From Bacillota bacterium (GTDB taxonomy: Bacteria > Bacillota > Desulfotomaculia > Desulfotomaculales > VENG01): DNA of 64,000 bases. The position numbers and the translations under genes are program-made. The stretch is taken from NCBI GenBank assembly GCA_009711705.1, contig VENG01000007.1, positions 186,001-250,000 on the forward strand. The letters run 5' to 3'. The notes under the pieces were generated by a model. It was not told the DNA's origin. It made no database searches and saw only the letters and a list, made by a program, of their open reading frames with translations. This document shows positions 1-7,559 of this stretch, in pieces (the first letter of the stretch is position 1; each line of letters begins with the position of its first letter).

Positions 1-639
1 AATGCATTCGCACTCCTCTTTATAGTCATCCCACATAAGAAATGTTTCCTGTGCCTCCCGCAACTCGGCGTTTTCCACCTCCAGTTGCCTCATTCTGGCA
101 ACGTCGCAAGAGGAATCGAGCTCTGCCTGTAGCCTTTCAATCGTCGGTTCAGCGTCGCCTAACTCTCCTTCAAGATGCTTAACCCTCTTTTCTGAACCGT
201 CCAAAGCTTTCCGCAACTCGGCATTTTCTTTTTCTAGTCGGTCAAGGGAGTTGCCGCAATTGGCTGCTGAATCTTGCCAAAAACGAACAGCTTCTTCTGC
301 CGCCAGCGCCCTGCGGATTGCTACGGGCCACCCTTGCCATGCCTGTTGTATAAAAAATGAATCAGGGTGATTAGGGTTTAGTGGTATTAGCAAGTCTTTT
401 TCCGCATCCCTGTTTGATAAGGTTGTCATTTTTGCGTTGCCCGCTATTTTGACATCAGTGGTAGCGAGTATTATTGGCCGCATCCCATATTGACCAGTTA
501 GGTAGTATTCCCCGCCAAATCTTTGCCAAGCTACCGGCCCCGGAGTTGCCGCCTCGCAAGTTTCTAAGTCCTGCTTTAAGTCCCGGCAAGCATCCGGGCA
601 ATCAGGGCACGTACATTTGTCGGTATAAACTTCACACAT
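1..639 (-). CDS. phage hypothetical protein, coiled coil (partial)
   Basis: An open frame of 213 codons runs off the left edge with no stop, so the C-terminus is missing. ATG at 639 is preceded by GGAGG at 647-651, 7 nt away. The N-terminus is Cys-rich (MCEVYTDKCTCPDCPDAC). The visible C-terminal third is Glu/Leu/Lys-rich with heptad-like spacing (LDRLEKENAELRKAL, then QLEVENAELREAQ), predicting a coiled coil. It is the last visible gene of the leftward prophage early operon. I do not recognise the family; a structural or DNA-associated phage protein is possible but not shown. Confidence 0.7.
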   Translation of the reverse strand, partial: MCEVYTDKCTCPDCPDACRDLKQDLETCEAATPGPVAWQRFGGEYYLTGQYGMRPIILATTDVKIAGNAKMTTLSNRDAEKDLLIPLNPNHPDSFFIQQAWQGWPVAIRRALAAEEAVRFWQDSAANCGNSLDRLEKENAELRKALDGSEKRVKHLEGELGDAEPTIERLQAELDSSCDVARMRQLEVENAELREAQETFLMWDDYKEECECI

Positions 640-660
640 GAGATAACCTCCTTATCCCGC

Positions 661-978
661 CTAGAACGGCGGGACCACTTGCCCACAAAGTCTACATCCT
701 TCATGGCTGGGTTCCTTCACCGCTTCACCTGGTATATAGGAATATTGCATTTCTCTGAATTCCTCTGGGTGCTTGCAGCTTTCTTTAAACCTTGCGAACC
801 TTTTTTCGCGCCTTTCTTCTTCGTACTTGCACCGAGGGCAGATGTAAACATCAACTCCGGTTATTTCATCCCAGACTATGACTGTCCGTTCCTTATAGTA
901 AACGTCACCTTTTTTAAAGCTACGGTTGCAGTAATCGCATTTACGTTTTAATTTCCGTTTAGCAATCAATCTTTTCAT
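661..978 (-). CDS. small phage zinc-finger-like protein
   Basis: Starting at ATG 978 the product is 105 aa. This start is preferred because the upstream gene remnant ends in TGATG, giving a 1-nt stop/start overlap; the same frame stays open upstream to 1065 but that part reads through the neighbouring gene. It has a basic N-terminus, then CDYC (about residue 14) paired with CPRC (about 47), and a C-terminal CRLC, so at least one zinc-binding four-Cys site is likely. The segment between is a short beta-rich stretch followed by a charged helix. It is probably a small phage nucleic-acid-binding or adaptor protein; exact function unknown. Confidence 0.65.
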   Translation of the reverse strand: MKRLIAKRKLKRKCDYCNRSFKKGDVYYKERTVIVWDEITGVDVYICPRCKYEEERREKRFARFKESCKHPEEFREMQYSYIPGEAVKEPSHEGCRLCGQVVPPF

Positions 979-1135
979 CACCCCGCCAGCCTCAGCACCC
1001 GCTCTTTGCCGCTGTGCCGGTGAACCAGGTGTAGTTCGTTCGGCAATATCTTGGTTCTGAGCCAATCTTCAGGGTTCAACCGGGCCTTCCTCACGATATC
1101 CTTTTGTTTACGGGTAAGCTCTTGCGATGCTTCAC
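978..1135 (-). pseudogene. DUF6906-like small phage protein, frameshifted
   Basis: GTG at 1135 has a perfect AGGAGG (1143-1148) 7 nt upstream, but its frame stops after 14 codons (MKHRKSLPVNKRIS). The -1 frame then reads LTRKQKDIVRKARLNPEDW and continues WLRTKILPNELHLVHRHSGKERVLRLAG to a TGA at 978-980. Joined, the two halves make a protein of about 52 aa that matches what I remember of the DUF6906 family of short phage proteins (MKH.K.LT.KQK...NPE.W...LP.EL.(I/L)VHR.(T/S)GK). The joined length is one base short of a multiple of three, which fits a single-base deletion near 1118-1123. No clear slippery heptamer is present. It could be a true mutation or a sequencing error. Confidence 0.6.
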
Positions 1136-1178
1136 GTTTTTACCTCCTTGGGAAGTATTAACCAGTCAAATTACCTCT

Positions 1179-1222
1179 AAAAAATAGCCCTCTCGGTCGG
1201 CGGGCTAGGCACCCGCCGGGGC
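1179..1222 (-). terminator. terminator after the MBL-fold gene
   Basis: On the minus strand, directly after the MBL gene stop, AGCCC (1222-1218) pairs with GGGCT (1190-1186) and encloses a GGCGGG/CCCGCC stem. A TATTTTTT tract follows. It separates the recombination genes from the next small genes. Confidence 0.6.
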
Positions 1223-1223
1223 T

Positions 1224-1928
1224 TTATCCTGCAATAAAAGTCATTTTGCCTGTAAGGCTCTGGATTTCTGTTTTAAACCGTTCAGCATCTGAGTTTCCGT
1301 CGCTCAGGTGTAGTAAATGTATTTCTTGGACCTTGCTCAAATCGTTAGCCCGGAGAAACTCCTTTACGTTCTCAAGGCTAAAATGAGATCGCATCAGCCT
1401 GTTTTTATGTCCCACCGGTACAGCTCCGCTTGTGACGTTATCGCGGAGTATATCCAGGCTGTGGTTACACTCGATCATTAAATGGGTGAGGCCCCGGAAT
1501 AAATACCGGACGTAATAGGTATCAGTGGCGAATAATAGCTTATCTCCTGCTGAGTTGGCCATCAGGAATCCCATGGGCTCCTGAGCATCATGTTGAGTAT
1601 CGAACGGTAATACGGTCCATGTGCCAATCTTGAATTGTTGCTTGGCTTTTATTGGCTTGATCCGATGGCCAGTCACTCCCAAAGCCTCACTGGTGCCCTG
1701 ACTCATGTAACAATCTATGCCGGCCTTCGTGATGTCGGCTAGGGCCTTACAGTGGTCTTTATGCTCGTGACTAATTAGGCAACCTGAGACCTCTGATACT
1801 TGAAAGTTTAAGCCGCGCTGGATTTCCTTGAAACGGATACCGCACTCCAGCAGCAGGGTGGTTTGCCCGTCTGTAACTCTGTAGCAGTTACCACGGCTGC
1901 TGGAGGCGAATGCAGTTATCTCGATCAT
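1224..1928 (-). CDS. MBL-fold metallohydrolase, phage recombination module
   Basis: ATG at 1928 overlaps the recT stop (TAATG), giving 234 aa; the open frame further upstream lies inside recT. The N-terminus MIEITAFASSSRGNC is typical of YycJ/WalJ-like metallo-beta-lactamase-fold proteins (SGSSGN region). The metal motif HEHKDH is at about residues 54-59. A later His (DTQHD) and Asp (FATDTYY) can complete the two-metal site. Proteins of this type often follow recT in phages of Firmicutes and are assumed to be nucleases or DNA-processing hydrolases. Position directly after recT supports a recombination role; the substrate is not known. Confidence 0.85.
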   Translation of the reverse strand: MIEITAFASSSRGNCYRVTDGQTTLLLECGIRFKEIQRGLNFQVSEVSGCLISHEHKDHCKALADITKAGIDCYMSQGTSEALGVTGHRIKPIKAKQQFKIGTWTVLPFDTQHDAQEPMGFLMANSAGDKLLFATDTYYVRYLFRGLTHLMIECNHSLDILRDNVTSGAVPVGHKNRLMRSHFSLENVKEFLRANDLSKVQEIHLLHLSDGNSDAERFKTEIQSLTGKMTFIAG

Positions 1929-2962
1929 TAGAATCCTGGACCTTCGGTGCCGGTGGCCTTGTGTTCTTCCTGCGCCGGTGGGGCATCTTGTGGTGCCCAT
2001 TCCGGGGCTGTTGAGCTTTCTTCCTGATTAATTTCTCCAGCATCATCATTGGCAGGTTCGGCCTCGATATCAATAAACTCGCTGTTGGCGTTCTCATTTA
2101 TCTCCTGGGCCACTTCTGTTTCCGTAAAAGTGGACTCCATCTGCTTTAATTTCAGGTAATCATCATCAATCTTTTGACTGTCGATTGTTATATCCTTATA
2201 TGCCGCCCGGTAAACGGTTTTATAGCACATCTTTTCATACCAGCCCTCAACGTTTTCTTTGCCGACCTTCTTCCCGTTTTCCCACTTATCTTTCTGGCCA
2301 CCCCAAAACTCGGCGCTGGCATAGGTAGGCTTTCTCTTTAAAATTTCCTTGATGGGCATAACGACGAGCCTATTCTTTTCGGGATGGTCATTGTAAACAT
2401 GGTAGTAAAATCCACCAACGATTTCCCCGCGGTCAAAGTCATTGACTATTTCAAACTCGTAAGTTTCGTACTTATTATTCCTATCTTTTTTGATGGACTT
2501 AAACTTATCGTTTGAGTAAACCAGTTCCACGATTACATGGTCAGGGATATCCATGCCGTACTTTTTGGCCTTTAACTCAATACCCCTATAACCATCGATA
2601 AAAACAAGGTCGTATTTGTTCAGTGCATTGTTTTTGAAGGGCATCATATTGATATGATTGCTCTGCATTGGGTCTAAACCAATCCTTGCCGCTGCAACCA
2701 CATTTCTGGCTAGTTGATCCATGTTTACGTTCGCCCAGGTGACAGGCAATTTATCCCGATACTTCTCTGATTTCTTGTTCCGCTTTTCCTCTGCCGTCCT
2801 CAGTGCTGTGTCAATGGCCATGAAGTAGTTCTGGGCCAAGCGTCTTTGAAAATTCGTGAGTGCAATCTCACCAACGCTACCGCTAAACTCAGCTATAATT
2901 TTGTTGGTAAACCTTTCAGACGTGCTTTGTTCTTTTTGCGCAAGTTTATTTTGTTCACTCAT
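1928..2962 (-). CDS. recT: RecT-family single-strand annealing protein
   Basis: 344 aa. RecT-type proteins bind single-stranded DNA and anneal it to complementary strands during phage recombination. The core (about residues 40-260) has recognisable RecT segments: RNVVAAARIGLDPM, the GYRGIELKAKKYG stretch, EFEIVNDFDRGEIVGGFYY, and a WYEKMCYKTVYRAA block. The C-terminal 70 residues are acidic and Pro/Glu-rich, likely a flexible tail for partner contact. It follows the ATPase gene immediately (stop at 2963) and overlaps the MBL gene by one base, so the three are almost certainly co-transcribed. Confidence 0.93.
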   Translation of the reverse strand: MSEQNKLAQKEQSTSERFTNKIIAEFSGSVGEIALTNFQRRLAQNYFMAIDTALRTAEEKRNKKSEKYRDKLPVTWANVNMDQLARNVVAAARIGLDPMQSNHINMMPFKNNALNKYDLVFIDGYRGIELKAKKYGMDIPDHVIVELVYSNDKFKSIKKDRNNKYETYEFEIVNDFDRGEIVGGFYYHVYNDHPEKNRLVVMPIKEILKRKPTYASAEFWGGQKDKWENGKKVGKENVEGWYEKMCYKTVYRAAYKDITIDSQKIDDDYLKLKQMESTFTETEVAQEINENANSEFIDIEAEPANDDAGEINQEESSTAPEWAPQDAPPAQEEHKATGTEGPGF

Positions 2963-4942
2963 TTACACGGCCTCCCTTTGCTCGTTTTCGCCTTCCGGGT
3001 ATTCAATCCGGAGCTCTTTGTCCGGCTCTGAAACAATAAGCCTTATTAATTGCCCTTGAACCTCGACTAACTGGGTCACTGCCTCAGCGTTATCGACGAA
3101 TATGGGCGCTGTGAATCCGTAGTGCTCTGATAAAGTGTTTATAATATCCAGGCCCACGTTGATGCGTGCTGCATTATTCATGCTGCTAAACGGAACACCT
3201 TTATAAAGAGTCTCACAGCAAGGCTCTATGCCGCCGTTGATCTGCTCCTTAAATAGCTTGAACCGGGCCAATTTAAACCGACTATTGATTTTCTCGTTCA
3301 GCAGGTCTACCTTGGTTTTGGTGAACAGATCGGTAAGGTAAAGCTCATTCTCCAACTTTTCAAACTCCGCTGCCAGCTCTTTCTCTTTCAGGCTCAATTC
3401 CTCGATCCGCTTCTGGTACTGCTTGCTGTACTCAACGTCGGCAAGTTTGCTTTCCAGCAACCGGATCTCGTTTTCAAGCGGAGTAATGCTGTTTTGAATC
3501 CGCTTAATTCCGTCCTGCCGGCCGTCTTTCAGATTTGCTACATCACTCTCAATGGCTTCCTTGATGTTTAGCAGCTTTTTATATTGCTCACTTTCGGCGT
3601 ACTGCCCAGCTTTTTGCCTCATTTTTTCAATCTCATCCTGGATACCGATCACGATGTTTTCTTCTTTTTCAAGCTGCTCATTGGCGTCCTTGATTTTCCT
3701 TTCGATGCCGGTATTTTCTGCCTCCAGATTATCAGCTAAAGCCTTTAACTCTTTTCCCTCAGATGTGATCTTTTCAAGCTTCTCCGCCTTCTCGCGGTTG
3801 AAGTGGGCAAGTGCAGTTTCTCTGGCATCTTCCAGTTTTTCTTTTGGCAGCGCCTGGCCGCAGGTGGGGCATGTGTCGCTTTGTTCGAACTTAAACTCCT
3901 GTTTGTCAGTTTCGTTCCACTTAGCCCTGAGTGTAGACATCCTTGATTCAAGGTTTTCAATTGAGTCTTTATTGCTGCCCAGAGTCCGTTCCAGGCTCTT
4001 TATTTCACCCTTTGAGTTATAAAATCTCTCCCGGGCCTGGTTGAGCTCTTCTTGCTTTTCCTGAATCTTGGCATCGAATTGGCTCCGGTGTTGACTTTTA
4101 AGCTCCAGCATTTGGCCTTCTATTTCTCGGAGCTCTTTGGTCTTTTCCGCAACCTCGCCGCCTGATTCAATACGGCTGATCTGTTGCTCTTTCTCTTTGA
4201 TGGATTGTTTATGGACGGTTATTTTTTGTGAGATTTCTTCGGGGTCAACACCTGAAACGTCAGGCATGGATTGGTTTACTTCGTCAATACGAACCGGTAT
4301 TTTCTCCAGTTCGTCATTTACCTTTTTGCGCTTTTCAGCTATGATTTTTTTATGCTTCTCAATGTCGCGCCCCTGGAGGATATCTGTGAGTTCAGCAAGT
4401 TCCTTTTTGGATGCAATTACATCTTGATCTGAAATGTCGCCGCAAACTTCGAGTAATAAGCTGCGGCGGTCTTGCCATTTGAATTGGGTATTGAAAAACA
4501 TGGGGTTGGTTAGAAGTTTAAATACATTTTCGTCAGCTATTTCACTGATTTGGGCCTTATAGTCTTTCTCTTTACAAGGCACGTCATCAACAAAATAATC
4601 AGTGGTATGGCCGGAAAATATTTTTGTTGCTGTGCCGCGTTTTTGCGTCCAGTTCTCGGAGAACCTTTTGCATAGCTTTAGTTGGCGGCCGTCTATTTCA
4701 AATACAGCTTCAACTTCGTGGTCAAGGCCATGGTAAGGCTGGTTGTTTTTATCGAGGGTCTTTATGTCAAAATCTTTTTTATCCTGGCTGTCTTTTCCGA
4801 AAAGGAGCCACAAAAAGGCGTCGAAAAGAGTTGTTTTACCAAGCTCATTGTCTGCGTATATATCAACATTTTTCCCCCGGGGCTCCAGGGTGAAGTTTCT
4901 TATACCTTTAAAGTTTTTCAAGGTAAGGCTTAGCAGTTTCAT
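2963..4942 (-). CDS. SbcC/Rad50-like ATPase with zinc hook
   Basis: ATG at 4942 follows CGGAGGG; the product is 659 aa. Rad50/SbcC-type N-terminus (MKLLSLTLKNFKGIRNFTLE), a Walker A at about residues 30-38 reading ADNELGKTT, a long coiled coil (about 170-540), a CPTC zinc hook at about 360 inside the coil, and a Walker B-like FVDNAEAV near the C-terminus. In the Walker A the first Gly of GxxxxGK(T/S) is Ala. It sits upstream of recT, where many phages carry an exonuclease or SbcC-like protein, so it probably provides ATP-dependent DNA-end processing with RecT and the MBL protein. No separate SbcD-type nuclease is visible; the MBL protein could fill that role (inference). Confidence 0.88.
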   Translation of the reverse strand: MKLLSLTLKNFKGIRNFTLEPRGKNVDIYADNELGKTTLFDAFLWLLFGKDSQDKKDFDIKTLDKNNQPYHGLDHEVEAVFEIDGRQLKLCKRFSENWTQKRGTATKIFSGHTTDYFVDDVPCKEKDYKAQISEIADENVFKLLTNPMFFNTQFKWQDRRSLLLEVCGDISDQDVIASKKELAELTDILQGRDIEKHKKIIAEKRKKVNDELEKIPVRIDEVNQSMPDVSGVDPEEISQKITVHKQSIKEKEQQISRIESGGEVAEKTKELREIEGQMLELKSQHRSQFDAKIQEKQEELNQARERFYNSKGEIKSLERTLGSNKDSIENLESRMSTLRAKWNETDKQEFKFEQSDTCPTCGQALPKEKLEDARETALAHFNREKAEKLEKITSEGKELKALADNLEAENTGIERKIKDANEQLEKEENIVIGIQDEIEKMRQKAGQYAESEQYKKLLNIKEAIESDVANLKDGRQDGIKRIQNSITPLENEIRLLESKLADVEYSKQYQKRIEELSLKEKELAAEFEKLENELYLTDLFTKTKVDLLNEKINSRFKLARFKLFKEQINGGIEPCCETLYKGVPFSSMNNAARINVGLDIINTLSEHYGFTAPIFVDNAEAVTQLVEVQGQLIRLIVSEPDKELRIEYPEGENEQREAV

Positions 4943-5009
4943 GGTATCCCTCCGTTTTAATTTTGCTCCCCAGCCCGACACATGGAAGAGGGCCAGGCCG
5001 GGGAAAGGT

Positions 5010-5279
5010 TTACGCGCTTTCAGAATTAAAATTCAAATCCCACTTCGCATACCGAAAAGTGACTCCGTTATATTCCTTTTCCAAGTAGCTCAACCATGGT
5101 TGGCCGGGAACATCTTTAACCTCAACCTCACCCGGGACTTGCTCTAAATCCCGCTCTGAAACAACCTCGATATATACACGTCCGGAAGGGGTGATTTGGG
5201 TTTTAAGGGAATATAAAAGTTCGTCGGTTTTGGCCTGCGCCTCTTTGATGGCACTTACGACTTCATCAATTTTGGCCAT
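5010..5279 (-). CDS. small phage protein of unknown function
   Basis: 89 aa, with GGAGG seven bases before the ATG at 5279. The first 30 residues are an amphipathic Lys/Glu/Ala-rich helix (MAKIDEVVSAIKEAQAKTDE); the rest is predicted beta-rich and ends acidic (DLNFNSESA). No cysteine, membrane segment or known motif was seen. It lies between the XRE-like gene and the ATPase in the early operon. Family not recognised. Confidence 0.6.
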   Translation of the reverse strand: MAKIDEVVSAIKEAQAKTDELLYSLKTQITPSGRVYIEVVSERDLEQVPGEVEVKDVPGQPWLSYLEKEYNGVTFRYAKWDLNFNSESA

Positions 5280-5336
5280 GATCTACCTCCTTGACCGGGC
5301 CCTAAAGCCCGTGGTATACTCAATTCAGCTAATTTT

Positions 5337-5900
5337 TTATCTGGCCGCTGATGCGGCTCTTTTTGTGTAACTTACCCGTCTTTCGGCAACCTGCGCCGGG
5401 GCGGGTTTTTGTTTTTGTAAAGCATCCGGTATATATTGTGCTGCCAGAAGTTTTATCGATGATATTGCATCTTCGAGCTTTGATAGTTTCTCATAAACGT
5501 GCTCGAATGTAGGTAACTCGTGGCTTTCAATTAGATTATCGTCACAAATTGCCACATATTGCTCTCTCACTGCTTCGCTGGCTTCGTTGTAGGCCCTGAG
5601 GAGCATTAATGCTGATACTGCTATATCCCGCTCTTCGAATGGCTGTGCAAAGCGCTGTCCTATTGGGCATTCATGCTGGCAGTAACTCATCGCTAGTGTT
5701 GGTTGACTATATGCGTCTGCCATGGCCAACACTTCATCTGGCTTTGGTTGCCGCTCGCCGGTTTCGATCTTAGCCAGGGTGCGCTCACTGATGTACGTTT
5801 TACCCTCTGCCTGCCCCCTGCTTTTAATCTCAGCTGCCAAACGGGCTAACATGTACCTATTGCTGCAGGTTTGGTGTGTTCGACCTGCACATACTGACAT
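5337..5900 (-). CDS. XRE-type helix-turn-helix phage protein
   Basis: 187 aa. Residues about 35-70 (ISERTLAKIETGERQPKPDE followed by VLAMADAY) fit an XRE/Cro helix-turn-helix. A small Cys cluster (CQHECPIG) follows at about 74-81. The C-terminal part is helical (LPTFEHVYEKLSKLEDAISS) and resembles the helical tail of phage XRE proteins that monitor cell status. ATG at 5900 follows AGGTGG at 9-nt spacing. It is probably a DNA-binding regulator of early or middle phage genes; the target is unknown. Confidence 0.72.
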   Translation of the reverse strand: MSVCAGRTHQTCSNRYMLARLAAEIKSRGQAEGKTYISERTLAKIETGERQPKPDEVLAMADAYSQPTLAMSYCQHECPIGQRFAQPFEERDIAVSALMLLRAYNEASEAVREQYVAICDDNLIESHELPTFEHVYEKLSKLEDAISSIKLLAAQYIPDALQKQKPAPAQVAERRVSYTKRAASAAR

Positions 5901-6010
5901 TGTTTTCCGCCACCTTTCGCGATAAAATTGATTTAAGATAAAAACTCCCCAATTAACTTCCCCATCCTCTCCCGGCTGCTGTGCACGGTGGCCGGGGTGC
6001 TATCCCCTTC

Positions 6011-6181
6011 CTAATACTCACCGAAAACCTTTTGATTAGCCCAAATACCAAGAGATCTAACAGCACAAATTTCATGCTCTGGATCCCACCAGGCGCACTC
6101 ATCTCGTACGCAATTCGTTGGGACTTTCGATGATGAGGATGCGGCCAACAAAGGACAAAGTTTCTTATCTTTCGGCACCAT
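6011..6181 (-). CDS. small Cys-rich phage protein (56 aa)
   Basis: ATG at 6181 (or GTG at 6178) lies just after GGGGAGGG and overlaps the end of the upstream zinc-ribbon gene by 17 nt. The translation is MVPKDKKLCPLLAAS, a short Ser-rich linker, then CVRDECAWWDPEHEICAV and a hydrophobic end. The pattern CP..A...C..(D/E)ECA.W....C.(I/V) recurs in small phage and element proteins of Firmicutes and suggests a metal- or disulfide-stabilised knuckle. Its length (57 codons) hides it from routine ORF cut-offs. Function unknown. Confidence 0.65.
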   Translation of the reverse strand: MVPKDKKLCPLLAASSSSKVPTNCVRDECAWWDPEHEICAVRSLGIWANQKVFGEY

Positions 6182-6362
6182 CTTCCCTCCCCTCGCCGAA
6201 TATTTCTTTTGCTATATCACCAATGGCAACATCACGGTCGGTGTCATCACCTCCGACCACCCACTCCCAACCGCATCGCTCGCAAACGATCTTGACTGTC
6301 CCGTCAACAAATGCGTCAAATTTGTCGTGGCCACACTCATTGCAAAATAATTTACCGGCCAT
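6165..6362 (-). CDS. small zinc-ribbon phage protein
   Basis: 65 aa with CNEC near the N-terminus (residues 7-10) and CERC at about 27-30, a typical zinc-ribbon spacing, then an acidic tail (GGDDTDRDVAIGDIAKEIF). ATG at 6362 overlaps the 3' end of the upstream small gene by 11 nt, a translational-coupling arrangement. It is likely a nucleic-acid- or protein-binding accessory factor; no family is recognised. Confidence 0.65.
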   Translation of the reverse strand: MAGKLFCNECGHDKFDAFVDGTVKIVCERCGWEWVVGGDDTDRDVAIGDIAKEIFGEGREDGAER

Positions 6363-6615
6363 TATGTTTCACCCGCGCTTTCATCCCGGCCAACAGGGGC
6401 CATCCTTCTGCGGTTTTCTTAGCTAGATTATCCTGGCCAATAGCCTGCCAGTTATTGCCGTTCATGACCTCTACAGTGTGGTCCTCGGTGATATCGATCA
6501 GCCGGGAATCAGTCTCCAGGTGATAGGTATTTCCGTGTATCACTAGCGTCCCGACTTGCCAACCGTCAGCTACTGCGGCGGTTTCACGTATGCTTCGTGT
6601 GAGTGGGTATGTCAT
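6352..6615 (-). CDS. small phage protein of unknown function
   Basis: 87 aa, mostly predicted beta strands (WQVGTLVIHGNTYHLETDSR, then LIDITEDHTVEVM), with a basic C-terminus. The start ATG overlaps the stop of the preceding 39-aa frame (ATGA), and GGGG lies a few bases upstream. It belongs to the leftward early operon. No motif identifies it. Confidence 0.6.
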   Translation of the reverse strand: MTYPLTRSIRETAAVADGWQVGTLVIHGNTYHLETDSRLIDITEDHTVEVMNGNNWQAIGQDNLAKKTAEGWPLLAGMKARVKHNGR

Positions 6616-6731
6616 GATCTAACCCCTTTCCCGGCCCGGATCAGCTTCTCCGGGGAAACCTTAAAATAGTTCTCGCTCCAGTGCTTTCTAAATCGGATGG
6701 CCGCGAGTATGCGGCGTAGCCATTTGGGCAA
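6612..6731 (-). CDS. 39-aa basic peptide, TTG start
   Basis: TTG at 6731 is preceded by AGGAGG with 7-nt spacing; the Shine-Dalgarno lies inside the last codons of the excisionase-like gene. The product starts MPKWLRRILAAIRFRKHW and is strongly basic and amphipathic (many Arg/Lys, Trp at positions 4 and 18). Its stop overlaps the next ATG (ATGA). The tight packing with the genes on both sides argues for real translation. A membrane- or nucleic-acid-active peptide is possible but unproven. Confidence 0.5.
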   Translation of the reverse strand: MPKWLRRILAAIRFRKHWSENYFKVSPEKLIRAGKGVRS

Positions 6732-6735
6732 GTGC

Positions 6736-7071
6736 TCACCTCCTCTTTCCGCTTCCTTTTAAGACTACATATGGGAAATCGCGTCTTTGGGTTGACTGCT
6801 TCTCCTGTTCCTCCATCCAAGCATTGAGTGCGTCCTCACGAAGAATGATTTTTGCGCCAATCCTGATATGTGGAACTTCACCCTTTCGTATGGCCTCCCG
6901 CAACTTCGTCTCCCCAATAGTGCCCTGGAAATAATTAGCGAGGGCCGTTTTCACTGTGAACATGCGGGGAAGTTTTTCATCCTCAGCAACAGGATTCGCA
7001 TCACATTCCAATAACTTAGCTGGGGCTTCATTGTCGTAATTACGGGGACCGTACTCCAGTTTCCGTTTCAC
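6736..7071 (-). CDS. excisionase-like DNA-binding protein
   Basis: 111 aa from GTG 7071, behind GGGAGG. Residues about 40-85 (FTVKTALANYFQGTIGETKL, then IRKGEVPHIRIGAKIILRED) match the winged-helix excisionase / MerR-like helix-turn-helix class seen in Tn916 Xis and phage Xis. In this position, second gene after the cro-like gene and opposite the integrase, a role in controlling integrase direction is plausible. A general early regulator is the alternative. Confidence 0.75.
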   Translation of the reverse strand: MKRKLEYGPRNYDNEAPAKLLECDANPVAEDEKLPRMFTVKTALANYFQGTIGETKLREAIRKGEVPHIRIGAKIILREDALNAWMEEQEKQSTQRRDFPYVVLKGSGKRR

Positions 7072-7137
7072 CTTGCTTCACCTCCCAGAATTTACTTAAC
7101 AAACGTTGGTCCGGCATGCATTAGAATGTAATGCTGG

Positions 7138-7401
7138 TCATTCGGTGCCAGTGGCGCTCAGAGTGGTTGCATCGTTTGATTTATTTGTTTCTATAATGGA
7201 AACCGCTTCATCAAAAAAAATTTTTTCTATCGATTGATTGAGCTTTTCTGAGATTAACTTTGCTTCAGCTAAAGAGAATTTTGTGGCTCCACTCTCTTTT
7301 TTGTAATAAGCACCTACTGTTTTAAGACCGAGTATTCTTGCCAATTCTTCAGCCGACAAACCTTTTTTGTTCCTGATTTCCCGCAGTTTGGTGTATGCCA
7401 T
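7138..7401 (-). CDS. Cro-like XRE regulator
   Basis: 87 aa with a helix-turn-helix at about residues 15-40 (LSAEELARILGLKTVGAYYK). AGGAGG lies 10 nt before ATG 7401. It is the first gene of the leftward early operon, divergent from the CI-like repressor, which is the usual place for Cro or an early antirepressor. Expression should start at the promoter at 7444-7472 and be controlled through the operator array in the divergent region. Confidence 0.82.
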   Translation of the reverse strand: MAYTKLREIRNKKGLSAEELARILGLKTVGAYYKKESGATKFSLAEAKLISEKLNQSIEKIFFDEAVSIIETNKSNDATTLSATGTE

Positions 7402-7423
7402 TTTTCAGTCACCTCCTGTGCGG

Positions 7424-7531
7424 TTTCCAGTTTGGATATTTTAAGTATAGTTTCCATTTTAGATACTGTCAATAGGTTTTCATAAAAAAGTTTCTAATTT
7501 GGACACATTTATTTAGTTTCCAATTTGGATA
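7424..7531. promoter_or_regulatory. four-copy phage operator array
   Basis: Four near-identical 15-mers occur at 7424-7438, 7451-7465, 7491-7505 and 7517-7531 (consensus TTTCCAATTTGGATA). Each is a quasi-palindrome built on TCCAA..TTGGA. Start-to-start spacing is 27, 40 and 26 bp, so they form two pairs about 2.5 helical turns apart. They lie between the divergent repressor and Cro-like genes, so they are almost certainly the lysis/lysogeny operators bound by those two proteins. Confidence 0.85.
7444..7472 (-). promoter_or_regulatory. early promoter for the Cro-like operon
   Basis: On the minus strand TTGACA (7472-7467), 17 bp, TATACT (7449-7444): a near-consensus sigma-A promoter. The second operator copy (7451-7465) fills the spacer, so a bound repressor would block RNA polymerase. 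Confidence 0.85.
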
Positions 7532-7559
7532 GTGTATTATTAGAGTGGAGTTGATGGGT

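Noticed and set aside
679..951. Open frame of 90 codons on the plus strand
   Set aside because: It is antisense to the zinc-finger phage gene, has no ribosome-binding site and only low-complexity Phe-rich sequence.
3552..4022. 156-codon plus-strand frame inside the ATPase gene
   Set aside because: Ser/Phe/Leu-rich shadow of the Glu/Lys-rich coiled coil on the other strand.
5930..6010. Short frame starting at a GTG (VHSSRERMGKLIGEFLS)
   Set aside because: Only 17 codons, weak start context; more likely the leader of the XRE-like gene.
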